Shown here: positions 8,678-17,736 of the stretch, in pieces | Position numbering within the stretch: the stretch's first letter is position 1 | How the letters are laid out: each line of letters opens with the position of its first letter | Origin: Acidimicrobiaceae bacterium | GTDB lineage: Bacteria > Actinomycetota > Acidimicrobiia > Acidimicrobiales > RAAP-2 | Assembly: GCA_003152215.1 (NCBI GenBank) | Contig: PLZP01000069.1 | Location: 1-48,549 of the forward strand | Direction: 5' to 3' | DNA length: 48,549 nt | Translations under genes and position numbers: made by a program | The notes under the pieces: generated by a model | Database searches by the model: none | What the model was told of the DNA's origin: nothing | The model's input: the letters and a program-made list of their open reading frames with translations, nothing else

Positions 8678-9370
8678 ATGCAAATAATCCCCGCGCTCGA
8701 TCTCCTTGGCGATGACGCCGTCCGCCTCGAGCAGGGAGATTTCGACCGCGTCCTCTTTCGCCAACCCATCGAATCGTTCATGCAGCGCATCGTGGCCACC
8801 GAACCTCCGTTGATCCACATCGTCGACCTCCAGGGTGCTCGAGACGGCGCCATTCGCTCCGATGTCATCGCGCGATGCGCTCGGGTGGCGGGCTCGATTC
8901 CACTCCAGGTGTCGGGCGGCATTCGTTCTACGGAGGCGGCGCATCAGGCGTTGACGGCCGGGGCCGCGAGAGTGATCATCGGCACCGCGGCCTGGGCCGA
9001 TGAATCCTCCCTCCGTGAGTTCGTCGTATCGCTCGGCGAACAACTCGTCGTCGCCATTGACGTGCGCAATGGAAAACTTGAAGTTCGAGGCTGGACCGAG
9101 TCAAGCGGACTCGACGTTGACAGCGCACTCAATCGCTGCGCCGACGCCGGCGTGACGAGACTCCACGTCACCGCAATCGATCGCGACGGCACGATGCGCG
9201 GACCCGATGTCGGACTCTACGAACACGTCTGTCAAAGCGGCATCAAGGTGATCGCCGCGGGGGGCGTCCGCGATGGACGAGATCTTGATGCCTTGTCGTC
9301 GACGGGGTGCGAGGCCGCCGTCATGGGCGTCGGCTACCTCGCCCGGTTGGGCATAAGTCTCGATTCATAA
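8678..9370 (+). CDS. hisA: Phosphoribosylformimino-5-aminoimidazole carboxamide ribotide isomerase
   Basis: MQIIPALDLLGDDAVRLEQGDFD, LIHIVDLQGARDG, QVSGGIRS and IAAGGVRDGRDL. Confidence 0.93.
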   Translation: MQIIPALDLLGDDAVRLEQGDFDRVLFRQPIESFMQRIVATEPPLIHIVDLQGARDGAIRSDVIARCARVAGSIPLQVSGGIRSTEAAHQALTAGAARVIIGTAAWADESSLREFVVSLGEQLVVAIDVRNGKLEVRGWTESSGLDVDSALNRCADAGVTRLHVTAIDRDGTMRGPDVGLYEHVCQSGIKVIAAGGVRDGRDLDALSSTGCEAAVMGVGYLARLGISLDS

Positions 9371-9490
9371 ACGCATTGGTGCGCTGCACTCTGCAGGGCA
9401 CCAATGCGAAAATGACCTTCTCCTCTAGGGCGTTTCTCGCCACGGGTGCCAATCTATTGAGGTCCGAGAAATACGAAATTAGGAGTTGTT

Positions 9491-10036
9491 ATGCGTCGCA
9501 AGACCCTCGATTTAATACTCAACTGGGTGGGAGTGCTTCTTACCGTGGTGTTCCTCGTCGGCGGCATCGGAATGCTCGTTGGCTACAGCTTCACGAGCTC
9601 GCAGGTGAAGTCACAGTTGGTTGAACAGAAGGTGTTCTTCCCCACGAAGACCCAGTCGGACTACCGCGACCTCGTCGCCGCCCATGAGACGCAGTACGCC
9701 GGCCAGGAAGTGCTGACCGGCTCACAGGCCCAGATTTTCGCCAACGACATCATCGGTGTGGATACCGCCGCCATTAGCGGTGGTAAGACCTACTCCCAGA
9801 TCAGCGCTGCCTCGTTGGCCGACCCGTCCAATACCTCGCTCGCCAATCAGGTGCAACTCGTCTTTCGCGGCGACACACTTCGCGGCCTGCTTCTGAACGC
9901 GTACGCCTTCGGTTTCATGGGCGTCATCGCGCTCTATGGAGCGATCGGCATGTTCATCGCCGCACTCATAATGCTGGTGCTCACGCTGTTGGGTATACGT
10001 CACTACCGCAACACGGAAGAGAGTGACGTCATCTAA
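9491..10036 (+). CDS. Hypothetical membrane protein
   Basis: 181 aa with N- and C-terminal TM segments; AGGAG-like RBS (ttaggagttgttATG). Confidence 0.65.
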   Translation: MRRKTLDLILNWVGVLLTVVFLVGGIGMLVGYSFTSSQVKSQLVEQKVFFPTKTQSDYRDLVAAHETQYAGQEVLTGSQAQIFANDIIGVDTAAISGGKTYSQISAASLADPSNTSLANQVQLVFRGDTLRGLLLNAYAFGFMGVIALYGAIGMFIAALIMLVLTLLGIRHYRNTEESDVI

Positions 10037-10055
10037 AAGCGTCCGCTTTCCACGA

Positions 10056-10090
10056 CCAACAATCCCGGGCTCTGAGCCCGGGATTGTTGG
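10056..10090. terminator. Bidirectional intrinsic terminator between convergent genes
   Basis: Perfect 17-bp inverted repeat CCAACAATCCCGGGCTC-t-GAGCCCGGGATTGTTGG. Confidence 0.75.
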
Positions 10091-10119
10091 TTCTTCAACG
10101 CCTCAATCGTCAGTTGAGA

Positions 10120-11130
10120 TCAGTGACGTGTTGCGACCGTGATAACGACTTTGCCCCGCGGCTCGTGCTCGCCAACGCCACCACGAAGGGCAGCGATGGC
10201 CCCCTCGGACTCATCCAACGAGAATCGATGCGTGATCAGAAATGAGGGCTTCAGTTCCCCCGCGTTCACCTTCTCGACGACCTGCGCCCACGCCGATCGC
10301 GTGTACCCGAAGCTCCCCTGAAGAATCTGATCGTTGTTCACGAAATCTTCGGGCGAAATCTCAATGGTCGTACCGTGGACGGGAAGGCCCAAGAGAATCA
10401 CCATCGCGCCACGCGCGGCAAGGGCAATCGCCGTACGGACGGCCGGTCCGGTACCCGCTGCCTCGATCACCAAATCGAAGTGCTGCTCGGGAATGTCGGT
10501 TACGAATGCGTCGGCGCCGGCCCTCATCGCGAGATCACGTTGAACTTCTCGTAGACCGACGACGACGACGCGACCGGGATTCATTCGACGAATCAAATGG
10601 GCCGCCAAAAGTGCGATGGTTCCATCACCGACAATGGCGACACTGAGCCCTGCACGGAGTGGAATCCTGGTTAATGCCCGCCACACCCCCGACATGGGCT
10701 CGATGAACACAGCGTCCTCGATCTCGACCGCAGGATCGATCCGATGCACGAGACGCGACGGCACCGCAACGAGCTCGGCGATCCCTCCGGGCCTCGTGAA
10801 GCCGATCTCGTCATAGATCGCGCACCGATTGCAGTCGCCGTGGAGACATTCGGAGCACACATCGCAGGGAATGATGCCTTCCACAACAACCCGGTCGCCG
10901 GCGACGGCGACGCCTGGAACGTCGCCGCGAAGCACCCCAACCCATTCGTGGCCGAGAATCAGTGGGTAGCGAACGTACATTGGGTCGACGCCACCGTCGA
11001 TGAGTTCAATGTCGGTACCGCACATCCCCGAGATGAGAGGCGCCACCATAACTTCAAGATCAGCCGGCAATGGATCGTCGTGTGCTTCTACCGCGACTGT
11101 TCCGGGAGCGCGAACGACGAGCGCCTTCAC
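10120..11130 (-). CDS. Zinc-dependent medium-chain alcohol/polyol dehydrogenase
   Basis: SGMCGTDIELIDGG, LGHEWVGVL, structural-Zn Cys cluster CDVCSECLHGDCNRC and VAIVGDGTIALLAAHLI. Confidence 0.88.
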   Translation of the reverse strand: MKALVVRAPGTVAVEAHDDPLPADLEVMVAPLISGMCGTDIELIDGGVDPMYVRYPLILGHEWVGVLRGDVPGVAVAGDRVVVEGIIPCDVCSECLHGDCNRCAIYDEIGFTRPGGIAELVAVPSRLVHRIDPAVEIEDAVFIEPMSGVWRALTRIPLRAGLSVAIVGDGTIALLAAHLIRRMNPGRVVVVGLREVQRDLAMRAGADAFVTDIPEQHFDLVIEAAGTGPAVRTAIALAARGAMVILLGLPVHGTTIEISPEDFVNNDQILQGSFGYTRSAWAQVVEKVNAGELKPSFLITHRFSLDESEGAIAALRGGVGEHEPRGKVVITVATRH

Positions 11131-11930
11131 GTTCGACTCCGCTGACGAACACCGCCGAGCAGGAGCGTGATGCGGTCCGAGTGGTCCTTGACGATTTCGC
11201 CGAGTCGTTGCACCTCACGTTGCGGCACGTCGACTTTCAGTCCAGTGATACTGAGCGCACCGGCACACGTGCCGTGGTGGTCGAAGAACGCGGCACCGAC
11301 GCAGAACACGCCCTCCGCCTCTTCTTCGTCATCAGTGGCGTACCCCTCGACCCGGACTCGACTTAACTCTTCGAGCAAAAGGTCAATGTCGGTCAGCGTG
11401 TGCGACGTGTGCACGGCCATACCGGTCTCGGCAATCAGTGCACGAACATCCTCTTCACTCATCTCGGCGAGAATTGCTTTGCCAGCGGCCGTCGCATGTG
11501 GCTCTTCGCGTTGACCCAAGGGCGCGTGGAAGCGTATTGAACCTTCGCCGTCGATTCTCTCCAAGAACACGGGGTAGCCGTGCTCGTTCATGGCGAGACG
11601 CGCGGTGAAACCAGTAGCGCTCGATAGGTCGCGAAGCGTTGGCAGTCCGAGTTCGGCAATCGACGTCTGTTGGCCGACGAGGTCACCGAGTCGAAGCAAG
11701 TTGAATCCGAGCACGTAGCGAGGACCTGGTTCAACGGCTCGCAGTAACCTTGCGGTGCTCAGCGTTCGCGCCAAGGAGAGCGCGGTGCTTTTGGCGACCT
11801 TAAGGTGACCGGCGATTTCGGTCACACCGAGGCCACCGGCACCGGCATTGCCGACCAAATCCAAAAGCACCGCAGCACGCGCCACCGATTGCACTTCATA
11901 TCGTTTATCTTGGTCATTGGCGTTCGGCAC
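11127..11930 (-). CDS. IclR family transcriptional regulator
   Basis: YEVQSVARAAVLLDLVGNAGAGGLGVTEIAGHLKVAKSTALSLARTL and an IclR effector domain; GTG start at 11930 preferred to the ORF start at 11981 because a palindrome and a -10-like box lie just upstream. Confidence 0.85.
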   Translation of the reverse strand: MPNANDQDKRYEVQSVARAAVLLDLVGNAGAGGLGVTEIAGHLKVAKSTALSLARTLSTARLLRAVEPGPRYVLGFNLLRLGDLVGQQTSIAELGLPTLRDLSSATGFTARLAMNEHGYPVFLERIDGEGSIRFHAPLGQREEPHATAAGKAILAEMSEEDVRALIAETGMAVHTSHTLTDIDLLLEELSRVRVEGYATDDEEEAEGVFCVGAAFFDHHGTCAGALSITGLKVDVPQREVQRLGEIVKDHSDRITLLLGGVRQRSRT

Positions 11931-11945
11931 AAGCCAACACAATAC

Positions 11946-11960
11946 GGTATAGCCGATACC
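11946..11960. promoter_or_regulatory. Candidate IclR autoregulatory operator
   Basis: 15-bp palindrome GGTAT-agccg-ATACC just upstream of the iclR-like gene. Confidence 0.5.
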
Positions 11961-12112
11961 TCTCGGACGCGCGGGCGTCACAGTCGGCGATCAATTGAAC
12001 GTACGCTTCAATGTCGAGCACCTGCACTTCTTCGACGCCAACTCCGGAATGAGCCTTCGCAAACGCTCGTAGTGAAGAGCATGCAACGATTTACGAGGAG
12101 AGAAGAGGCCCC

Positions 12113-13633
12113 GTGACCACAGTGACCAGTACGAATCCATCGAGTGGTGCGCAACGTGACCTCGCGATGAGTGAGTCCACCGACGCCGACGTCCTCGAGG
12201 CCGCGCGGCGAGCAGCAAACGCGGCGGACGACTTCGCCCATCGACCCCTGATGTGGCGCGCCGGTCTCTTGCAGGCAATGGCCGAAGAGCTCGAGGCGGA
12301 CGCCGCGAACCTCGTTGCGCTGGCCCACGAAGAGACCGCGTTGCCCCTGCCTCGCCTTGAAGGCGAGTTACGTCGCACCGCTTTCCAACTGCGATTCTTT
12401 GCCGACGTCATCAAGGACGGCTCATTCCTCGACCCAACAATCGACCACGCCGTTGACTCACCGATGGGGCCACTGCCCGACCTGCGTCGCGTGCGAGTAC
12501 CTCTCGGCGCCGTTGGCGTCTTTGGAAGTTCGAACTTCCCCTTCGCGTTCTCGGTACCGGGCGGTGACACGGCCTCGGCGCTCGCCGCTGGTTGTCCCGT
12601 CGTCATCAAGGCGCACCCGGCCCATCCGGCGACCAGTCAGGCCGCCTTCGATGCACTGGTCCGCGGTGCGCGACGCACCGAGGCGCCGGAGGGTCTGCTG
12701 TCACTCGTCTTCGGCTTCGCTGCGGGCACGGCCCTCGTCGACGCTCCGCAGATCTGCGCCGTCGGGTTCACTGGTTCTGTCGGAGCGGGTCTGGCGCTCT
12801 GGGAGCGAGCCAATGCGCGATCTGTGCCCATCCCCTTCTTCGGCGAACTCGGTTCGGCGAATCCCCTCGTCGTCACGACCAGCGCAGCGTCAGAACGCAG
12901 CGGCGAGATTGGAAGCGGTATCGCGGGCTCGATGACGTTGGGCGCGGGACAGTTCTGCACAAAGCCCGGGCTCATCTTCGTGCCCGCGGGCGAAGCCGGT
13001 GACGTCTTGGTCGCCGCCATCGTTGCTTCGCTCGAAGAACTCGATGGATTCACCATGTTGTCAACCGGTATCGCCGACCACTTTCGACGTGGCGTCGACG
13101 CGATTGCGTCCACAAGTGCGCACGCGCTCGTCCAGCGTGATAAAGGCGAAAGTGCGCACGCGTCGTGCCAACTCTTCGAAGTCGACGGTGAGAGTTTTCG
13201 ATCGCCCGGCGCCTACGCCCTGCGGGAGGAATGTTTTGGTCCACTCGCACTCGTCATCCGCTACCAGTCAGAGGAGGACCTGCGCGACAGCCTGAACGCG
13301 ACGGAGCCGGCGCTGACCTTCAGTCTCTTCGGTGTTGACGGCGACCCGGACGCGTCATGGTTACTCTCACTCGGTGCCCAACGCGCCGGTCGCTTGATTC
13401 TCAATGGCTTTCCGACGGGTGTGGGCGTCAGTTGGTCAATGCAGCACGGTGGACCGTGGCCATCGACAACGAACGCGGCGGCGACCTCGGTTGGCGCTGG
13501 CGCCATTGAGCGATGGCTGCGTCCGGTCACTTACCAGTCGGTGCCCGACACGCTTTTACCGCCTTCGCTCCAAGAGTCGAACCCGCTCGCACTTTCGAGA
13601 CGTGTCGACGGTGTCTGGAGCCCACGCTCCTGA
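12113..13633 (+). CDS. NADP-dependent aldehyde dehydrogenase (alpha-ketoglutaric semialdehyde dehydrogenase-like)
   Basis: VPLGAVGVFGSSNFPFAFSVPGGDTASALAAGCPVVIKAHPAHP, VGFTGSVGAGLAL, FFGELGSANPLVV, GAGQFCTKPGL and GFPTGVGVSWSMQHGGPWPSTT. Confidence 0.87.
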   Translation: MTTVTSTNPSSGAQRDLAMSESTDADVLEAARRAANAADDFAHRPLMWRAGLLQAMAEELEADAANLVALAHEETALPLPRLEGELRRTAFQLRFFADVIKDGSFLDPTIDHAVDSPMGPLPDLRRVRVPLGAVGVFGSSNFPFAFSVPGGDTASALAAGCPVVIKAHPAHPATSQAAFDALVRGARRTEAPEGLLSLVFGFAAGTALVDAPQICAVGFTGSVGAGLALWERANARSVPIPFFGELGSANPLVVTTSAASERSGEIGSGIAGSMTLGAGQFCTKPGLIFVPAGEAGDVLVAAIVASLEELDGFTMLSTGIADHFRRGVDAIASTSAHALVQRDKGESAHASCQLFEVDGESFRSPGAYALREECFGPLALVIRYQSEEDLRDSLNATEPALTFSLFGVDGDPDASWLLSLGAQRAGRLILNGFPTGVGVSWSMQHGGPWPSTTNAAATSVGAGAIERWLRPVTYQSVPDTLLPPSLQESNPLALSRRVDGVWSPRS

Positions 13634-13743
13634 GAACAAGCGACAGCTCGCTTCGCGGATCCGAAGGCCCCATCAGGCGTTCAGTTGAGAATCAGTTGTA
13701 ACGTTTTTGCCGGTGAGGATACGTTGAGTTCGAGGGAACTGCG

Positions 13744-14349
13744 GTGATTGGTCGAACGAGTTCGAACCGTGGGACGTCGCACGTGCAGCGTGTTGGCCTT
13801 AGATCGCTGGTCGGCGCACTCATGCTCGTCCTCTTCAACGAATCTCCCGTCTGGGGTGTGGGAAGAGTGGTCGTGGCGTCGAAGACCGCCAACGCCACGA
13901 GTGGCGCGGGGCTCCTTCTCGCCATGGGCGCCGGTGTCTTGATACTCGGCGTCGGCGGGTTCACGATACTTACGTGGTCGCGCCGTAAGCGCGCTCCGCA
14001 ACAGTGCGCGCTCGAGCGAGAGGCACTTGCAGTGGCCGAACAAGCGGTCCGGCACTGGGAAGGCGCGCTCGCTCATCTCCAGAACGCCGCGCATGGTCAA
14101 GCCGTAGCGGCGATCGACAACGGAGGTGCCGAGGGCACGTCACGCGAGTCCCAGGCTTCACTACTCGAGAAAGCACTGAGTGGGCACGCCTCCGCACTAC
14201 AAATCCGCGATGCGCGCCAACTCGATCTGATTCAGTGCATGACGTCGGGCGTGGGGAAGACTCCACTCAGTGTCCCCACCATTTCCAAACTCGAACCTCT
14301 GACGTTCGATACCGAGCCTCCGAGGACCCCTCCAACCACCTTCGAATAA
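13744..14349 (+). CDS. Hypothetical protein with a TM segment
   Basis: 201-aa ORF, hydrophobic stretch followed by RRKR; no recognisable family. Confidence 0.45.
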   Translation: MIGRTSSNRGTSHVQRVGLRSLVGALMLVLFNESPVWGVGRVVVASKTANATSGAGLLLAMGAGVLILGVGGFTILTWSRRKRAPQQCALEREALAVAEQAVRHWEGALAHLQNAAHGQAVAAIDNGGAEGTSRESQASLLEKALSGHASALQIRDARQLDLIQCMTSGVGKTPLSVPTISKLEPLTFDTEPPRTPPTTFE

Positions 14350-14413
14350 CTCATGGATGTGCAGCCGCTGGCGCCGCAACCCATCAGCTGACATCGGGAA
14401 AAATTGACGGCGA

Positions 14414-14440
14414 ACACTACTACGCACCACGTAGTAGTGT
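14414..14440. promoter_or_regulatory. Candidate PadR operator overlapping its own promoter
   Basis: Perfect 11-bp inverted repeat ACACTACTACG-cacca-CGTAGTAGTGT; TAGTGT-N6-ATG leaderless -10 within the right arm. Confidence 0.65.
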
Positions 14441-14446
14441 CACAGT

Positions 14447-14785
14447 ATGAAGAAGACGCCCGCGAACGAGGGTCTGCGACGGACGAACGACCCTCCATTG
14501 TTGATTCTCACCAGCCTCGCGTCCGGACCGAAGCATGGTCACGCACTCGCCAAGGACATCGCGGCCTTCGCCGGTGTCGAACTTGGCCCCGGCGCGCTCT
14601 ACGGAGCGATCACCCGACTGGAAGAGCGCGGACTTATCGAACCACTCAATGACGACGACCGCCGACGTCCCTATCGAATCACCGAAGCCGGTTCCGCGTC
14701 GTTGGCTTCCGCGATCGCGGACATGCGTCGACTCGTCGACGTCGGCACCGCACGACTCCGTTTGGCCTTGGGGGGGCTGTCGTGA
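14447..14785 (+). CDS. PadR family transcriptional regulator
   Basis: LLILTSLASGPKHGHALAKDIAAFAGVELGPGALYGAITRLEERGLIEPL..RRPYRITEAG. Confidence 0.88.
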   Translation: MKKTPANEGLRRTNDPPLLILTSLASGPKHGHALAKDIAAFAGVELGPGALYGAITRLEERGLIEPLNDDDRRRPYRITEAGSASLASAIADMRRLVDVGTARLRLALGGLS

Positions 14786-15714
14786 AACGCCGCCCCTACG
14801 ACGCGACACGCCTCCTGAAGTGGTATCCCGCAAGTTGGCGCGCACGATACGGCGACGAGTTTGTTTCGTACGTTGACGACACGCTCGACGGCACGCGACC
14901 GACTGCTGGCTTTGTGATCTCGATTGCCCTAGGCGCAGTTCGCGAACGAGGACACGCCTCCGGACTCCTGGGCGAGCATCCAGCGCCCGATGTCCAATCG
15001 CGCGCCGGCTCGCTGCTCGTACTTTGTGCGTGGTCCGTATTCATTCTCGCCGGCGCCACCTTCTCCAAACAGTCTGAGCACTTCGCGCGGGCGATGCCCG
15101 CCGGCTCGAGTTCGTCGGCCCGAGTGGGATTCGAGATCGTTGCGTGGTGCGGTGCGATGGGAATGATCCTCGTCCTCACCGGCGCCTGCGTCGCGCTACC
15201 GTCGTTCGTTGCCTTCCTGCGGTCTGGCGGCTGGACAGTCGCTCGTCGACGAGTACTCCACGCTTTGGCGCTGACCGTGCTCGTGCTCGGCGCCATCGTT
15301 CCGCTCACGCTGTGGTCACGTCACTTGAGCACGGTGCAGCGCAACGGTGGTGACGCAACGTACTCGTTCGCCTTTGTCGCCTGGGCGATAGCGATTGCGC
15401 TGACGCTCGTGAGCTGGGACCGCGTTTTTGTACAGTGCGTGACGAGGATGGCCCTTTCGCCGCGAGTCCTTCGCACCGAAGCACTCCTCGCCACTGCGGT
15501 GTCGTTATTGATGGTCGTCATCACGGCCGGTGCCGCGTTCTGGTGGGCTGATGTCGCGAGCAACGCACCGTGGTTCCTTCAGGGAGCGAGCTTCGGCTCC
15601 TCATCGTCACCGTTGTCGCCGAACTTAATCATCACGTTGGCCCTGATGATGGTCGCGGCGTGCGCCGGCGCACTCGGAGTGAGTCGAATCGTGCGCTCGT
15701 GGCGACAGGCGTGA
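14782..15714 (+). CDS. Multi-pass membrane protein co-transcribed with PadR
   Basis: 4-nt overlap with the padR-like gene; several TM segments. Confidence 0.65.
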   Translation: MKRRPYDATRLLKWYPASWRARYGDEFVSYVDDTLDGTRPTAGFVISIALGAVRERGHASGLLGEHPAPDVQSRAGSLLVLCAWSVFILAGATFSKQSEHFARAMPAGSSSSARVGFEIVAWCGAMGMILVLTGACVALPSFVAFLRSGGWTVARRRVLHALALTVLVLGAIVPLTLWSRHLSTVQRNGGDATYSFAFVAWAIAIALTLVSWDRVFVQCVTRMALSPRVLRTEALLATAVSLLMVVITAGAAFWWADVASNAPWFLQGASFGSSSSPLSPNLIITLALMMVAACAGALGVSRIVRSWRQA

Positions 15715-15777
15715 CCAGCGCGTCGTCCCTCGATGGCCCTTGCCGTTCCCATTCGTCGGGAACCCCTTCGCCCGACC

Positions 15778-16353
15778 TCAGTCGTCGGGGCCGAGAAGTC
15801 CCATCATCATCAACGTGCGAACGACCTCGTCCGCCTCGTCGTCACTCGTCGAATGCGTCGAGTCGATCCGAACCTCGGGGTTGAGCGGCGCCTCGTAGGG
15901 GGAGTCAATACCGGTAAAGTTCGCCAATTGGCCGGACCGAGCCTTTCGATAGAGACCCTTGGTGTCTCGTGATTCCGCCACCTCAAGAGGCGTGTCGACG
16001 TGCACTTCAACGAAGCGACCCGGACCAATCAAGGCGCGCACTTGATCACGGCCCGCTCGAAAAGGAGAGATTGCGGCGACGAGGACGCTGACACCAGCGA
16101 TATTGAAGAGTCGGGCGACTTCACCGATTCGACGTACATTCTCTGTCCGATCGTCATCGCTAAAGCCAAGGTCGCTGTTCAGACCAGTTCTCAACGAATC
16201 GCCATCAAGGTTGTGGATGGACAAACCGTGCGCTCGCAGACGTTGCTCCACGCCCGAGGCGATGGTCGACTTGCCCGCACCCGAGATACCCGTGAACCAC
16301 ACCACAAAGGTGGGAGGAGTCGACTCAACCATGTGACCTCTTGGAGTCGTCAC
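15778..16353 (-). CDS. cysC: Adenylylsulfate (APS) kinase
   Basis: [16 protein letters not shown] Walker [44 protein letters not shown] and [29 protein letters not shown]. Confidence 0.94.
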   Translation of the reverse strand: MTTPRGHMVESTPPTFVVWFTGISGAGKSTIASGVEQRLRAHGLSIHNLDGDSLRTGLNSDLGFSDDDRTENVRRIGEVARLFNIAGVSVLVAAISPFRAGRDQVRALIGPGRFVEVHVDTPLEVAESRDTKGLYRKARSGQLANFTGIDSPYEAPLNPEVRIDSTHSTSDDEADEVVRTLMMMGLLGPDD

Positions 16354-16538
16354 ACGGCAACGGCCATCGATGAAACGCCCTTGGCCATGAGCCGATCTTC
16401 AGATCTGACATTCGATGCTCACCTATTCATTGAGATGTGGTCGCGTTCCGAGATTGGTCGACGCCCATTGGAATTTACTGCACTGAGCCAACGCGATTGA
16501 ACAGAGCGTGCCCCGCGTTTCGTTGCGTGGACGGAGCG

Positions 16539-17579
16539 TTACGTCCCTTTCGAGCGCTTGGTGACTGCCCGAAACAACGGTGCGGGGATCAACTTCTTCA
16601 CGTGGTCGACCCGCCCCTGCAGCGCCTGCAACTCGCGCTCGGTGTCCTCAAAGCGCTGCCGCCATATTGCGTTCTCGGCCATGAGATTTGCGCTGTGGGT
16701 CTCGAGGTTCGCCCCGTGTGCCTCGAGGACGGCGATTCGATCGAGCGCCCAATTCAGTAAGACCCGGCGCTCTTCGAGCAACGCTCGCTCCCACCAACCC
16801 GGTTCGAGTGACGCGTTGACGGCGAAGTGATCGTGTCGGCCACGCCGATCGAGAAGGAGGGTGAGCAGGTCAGCAATCTCAACGGGAAGGTGCGACGACT
16901 CGTCCACATTGTCGTCAGTGTTATTACGCCGCAGATCGGGACGAATTGACGCACTCGCCGATGAGAGATCGACATCCTCGGTGACGACGGCCCACGCCTG
17001 GAGGCTCTCATGCACTTGGGACAGCACGGTCGTCGGATCGTTCACCAGGTCGGTGTAACTACATATGTGAACCGCCATACCTTCGAGGTCGCGCAGCAGC
17101 GCTCTGTTATACGCGGCCCAGAGCGCGAGTCCGCTGGCCGTCGGCAGACCGTTTCGGCGAGTTAGTGACGCCGCGACCTCGAGCGGCTCGCGCACGATCA
17201 CCATCGCGCAGGTGCGCGCATCCGTGACCTGGCGCCAGAGAGGCAGGAGCAGCGAGATTCGTGGGTCCTTGAGGACGTAGGCATCACTCGCGTAGACCTC
17301 AGCGAGCGCGTCGCGAGCGCGCGTCGCGTACGCCAGCGCCGCGTCGTCGTGTTCCCAGCCCGGCGCAAACAACGGTGGGCTGTCCCAACGACCTCGGTAG
17401 TGAGCGAGAATCTCGTCATTCAGCGACGCAATCGAACGAAGTTCGAAGTACCCCTGAGGATTACCTTCGTCGCCCTCCATCAAGTCGTCGGAGGGACCGG
17501 CCTCAAAACCCATGGCGTCAAGCGCACCGGCGAGCGCCGACGTGCCCGAGCGGTGCATGCCAACGACGAGAACTCCCAT
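16539..17579 (-). CDS. Sulfotransferase family protein with C-terminal coiled coil
   Basis: VVGMHRSGTSALAGALDAMG (5'-PSB-like loop), YVLKDPRISLLLP, VIVREPLEVAASL; heptad-like C-terminus. Confidence 0.8.
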   Translation of the reverse strand: MGVLVVGMHRSGTSALAGALDAMGFEAGPSDDLMEGDEGNPQGYFELRSIASLNDEILAHYRGRWDSPPLFAPGWEHDDAALAYATRARDALAEVYASDAYVLKDPRISLLLPLWRQVTDARTCAMVIVREPLEVAASLTRRNGLPTASGLALWAAYNRALLRDLEGMAVHICSYTDLVNDPTTVLSQVHESLQAWAVVTEDVDLSSASASIRPDLRRNNTDDNVDESSHLPVEIADLLTLLLDRRGRHDHFAVNASLEPGWWERALLEERRVLLNWALDRIAVLEAHGANLETHSANLMAENAIWRQRFEDTERELQALQGRVDHVKKLIPAPLFRAVTKRSKGT

Positions 17580-17736
17580 CTGAAAAAACTAGTTCGGTCC
17601 ACCCATGGCCAGCCAGTTCGCTGACAACCCTACGTTCGACGTACACGAACGTCTCGCACACCGCGGTGCTCGATGAGGGGCTACGGTTTGTTCGCAGGAA
17701 CCGTTGCGCACATCGGTCAGCCTCTCGCGGAGCCCC

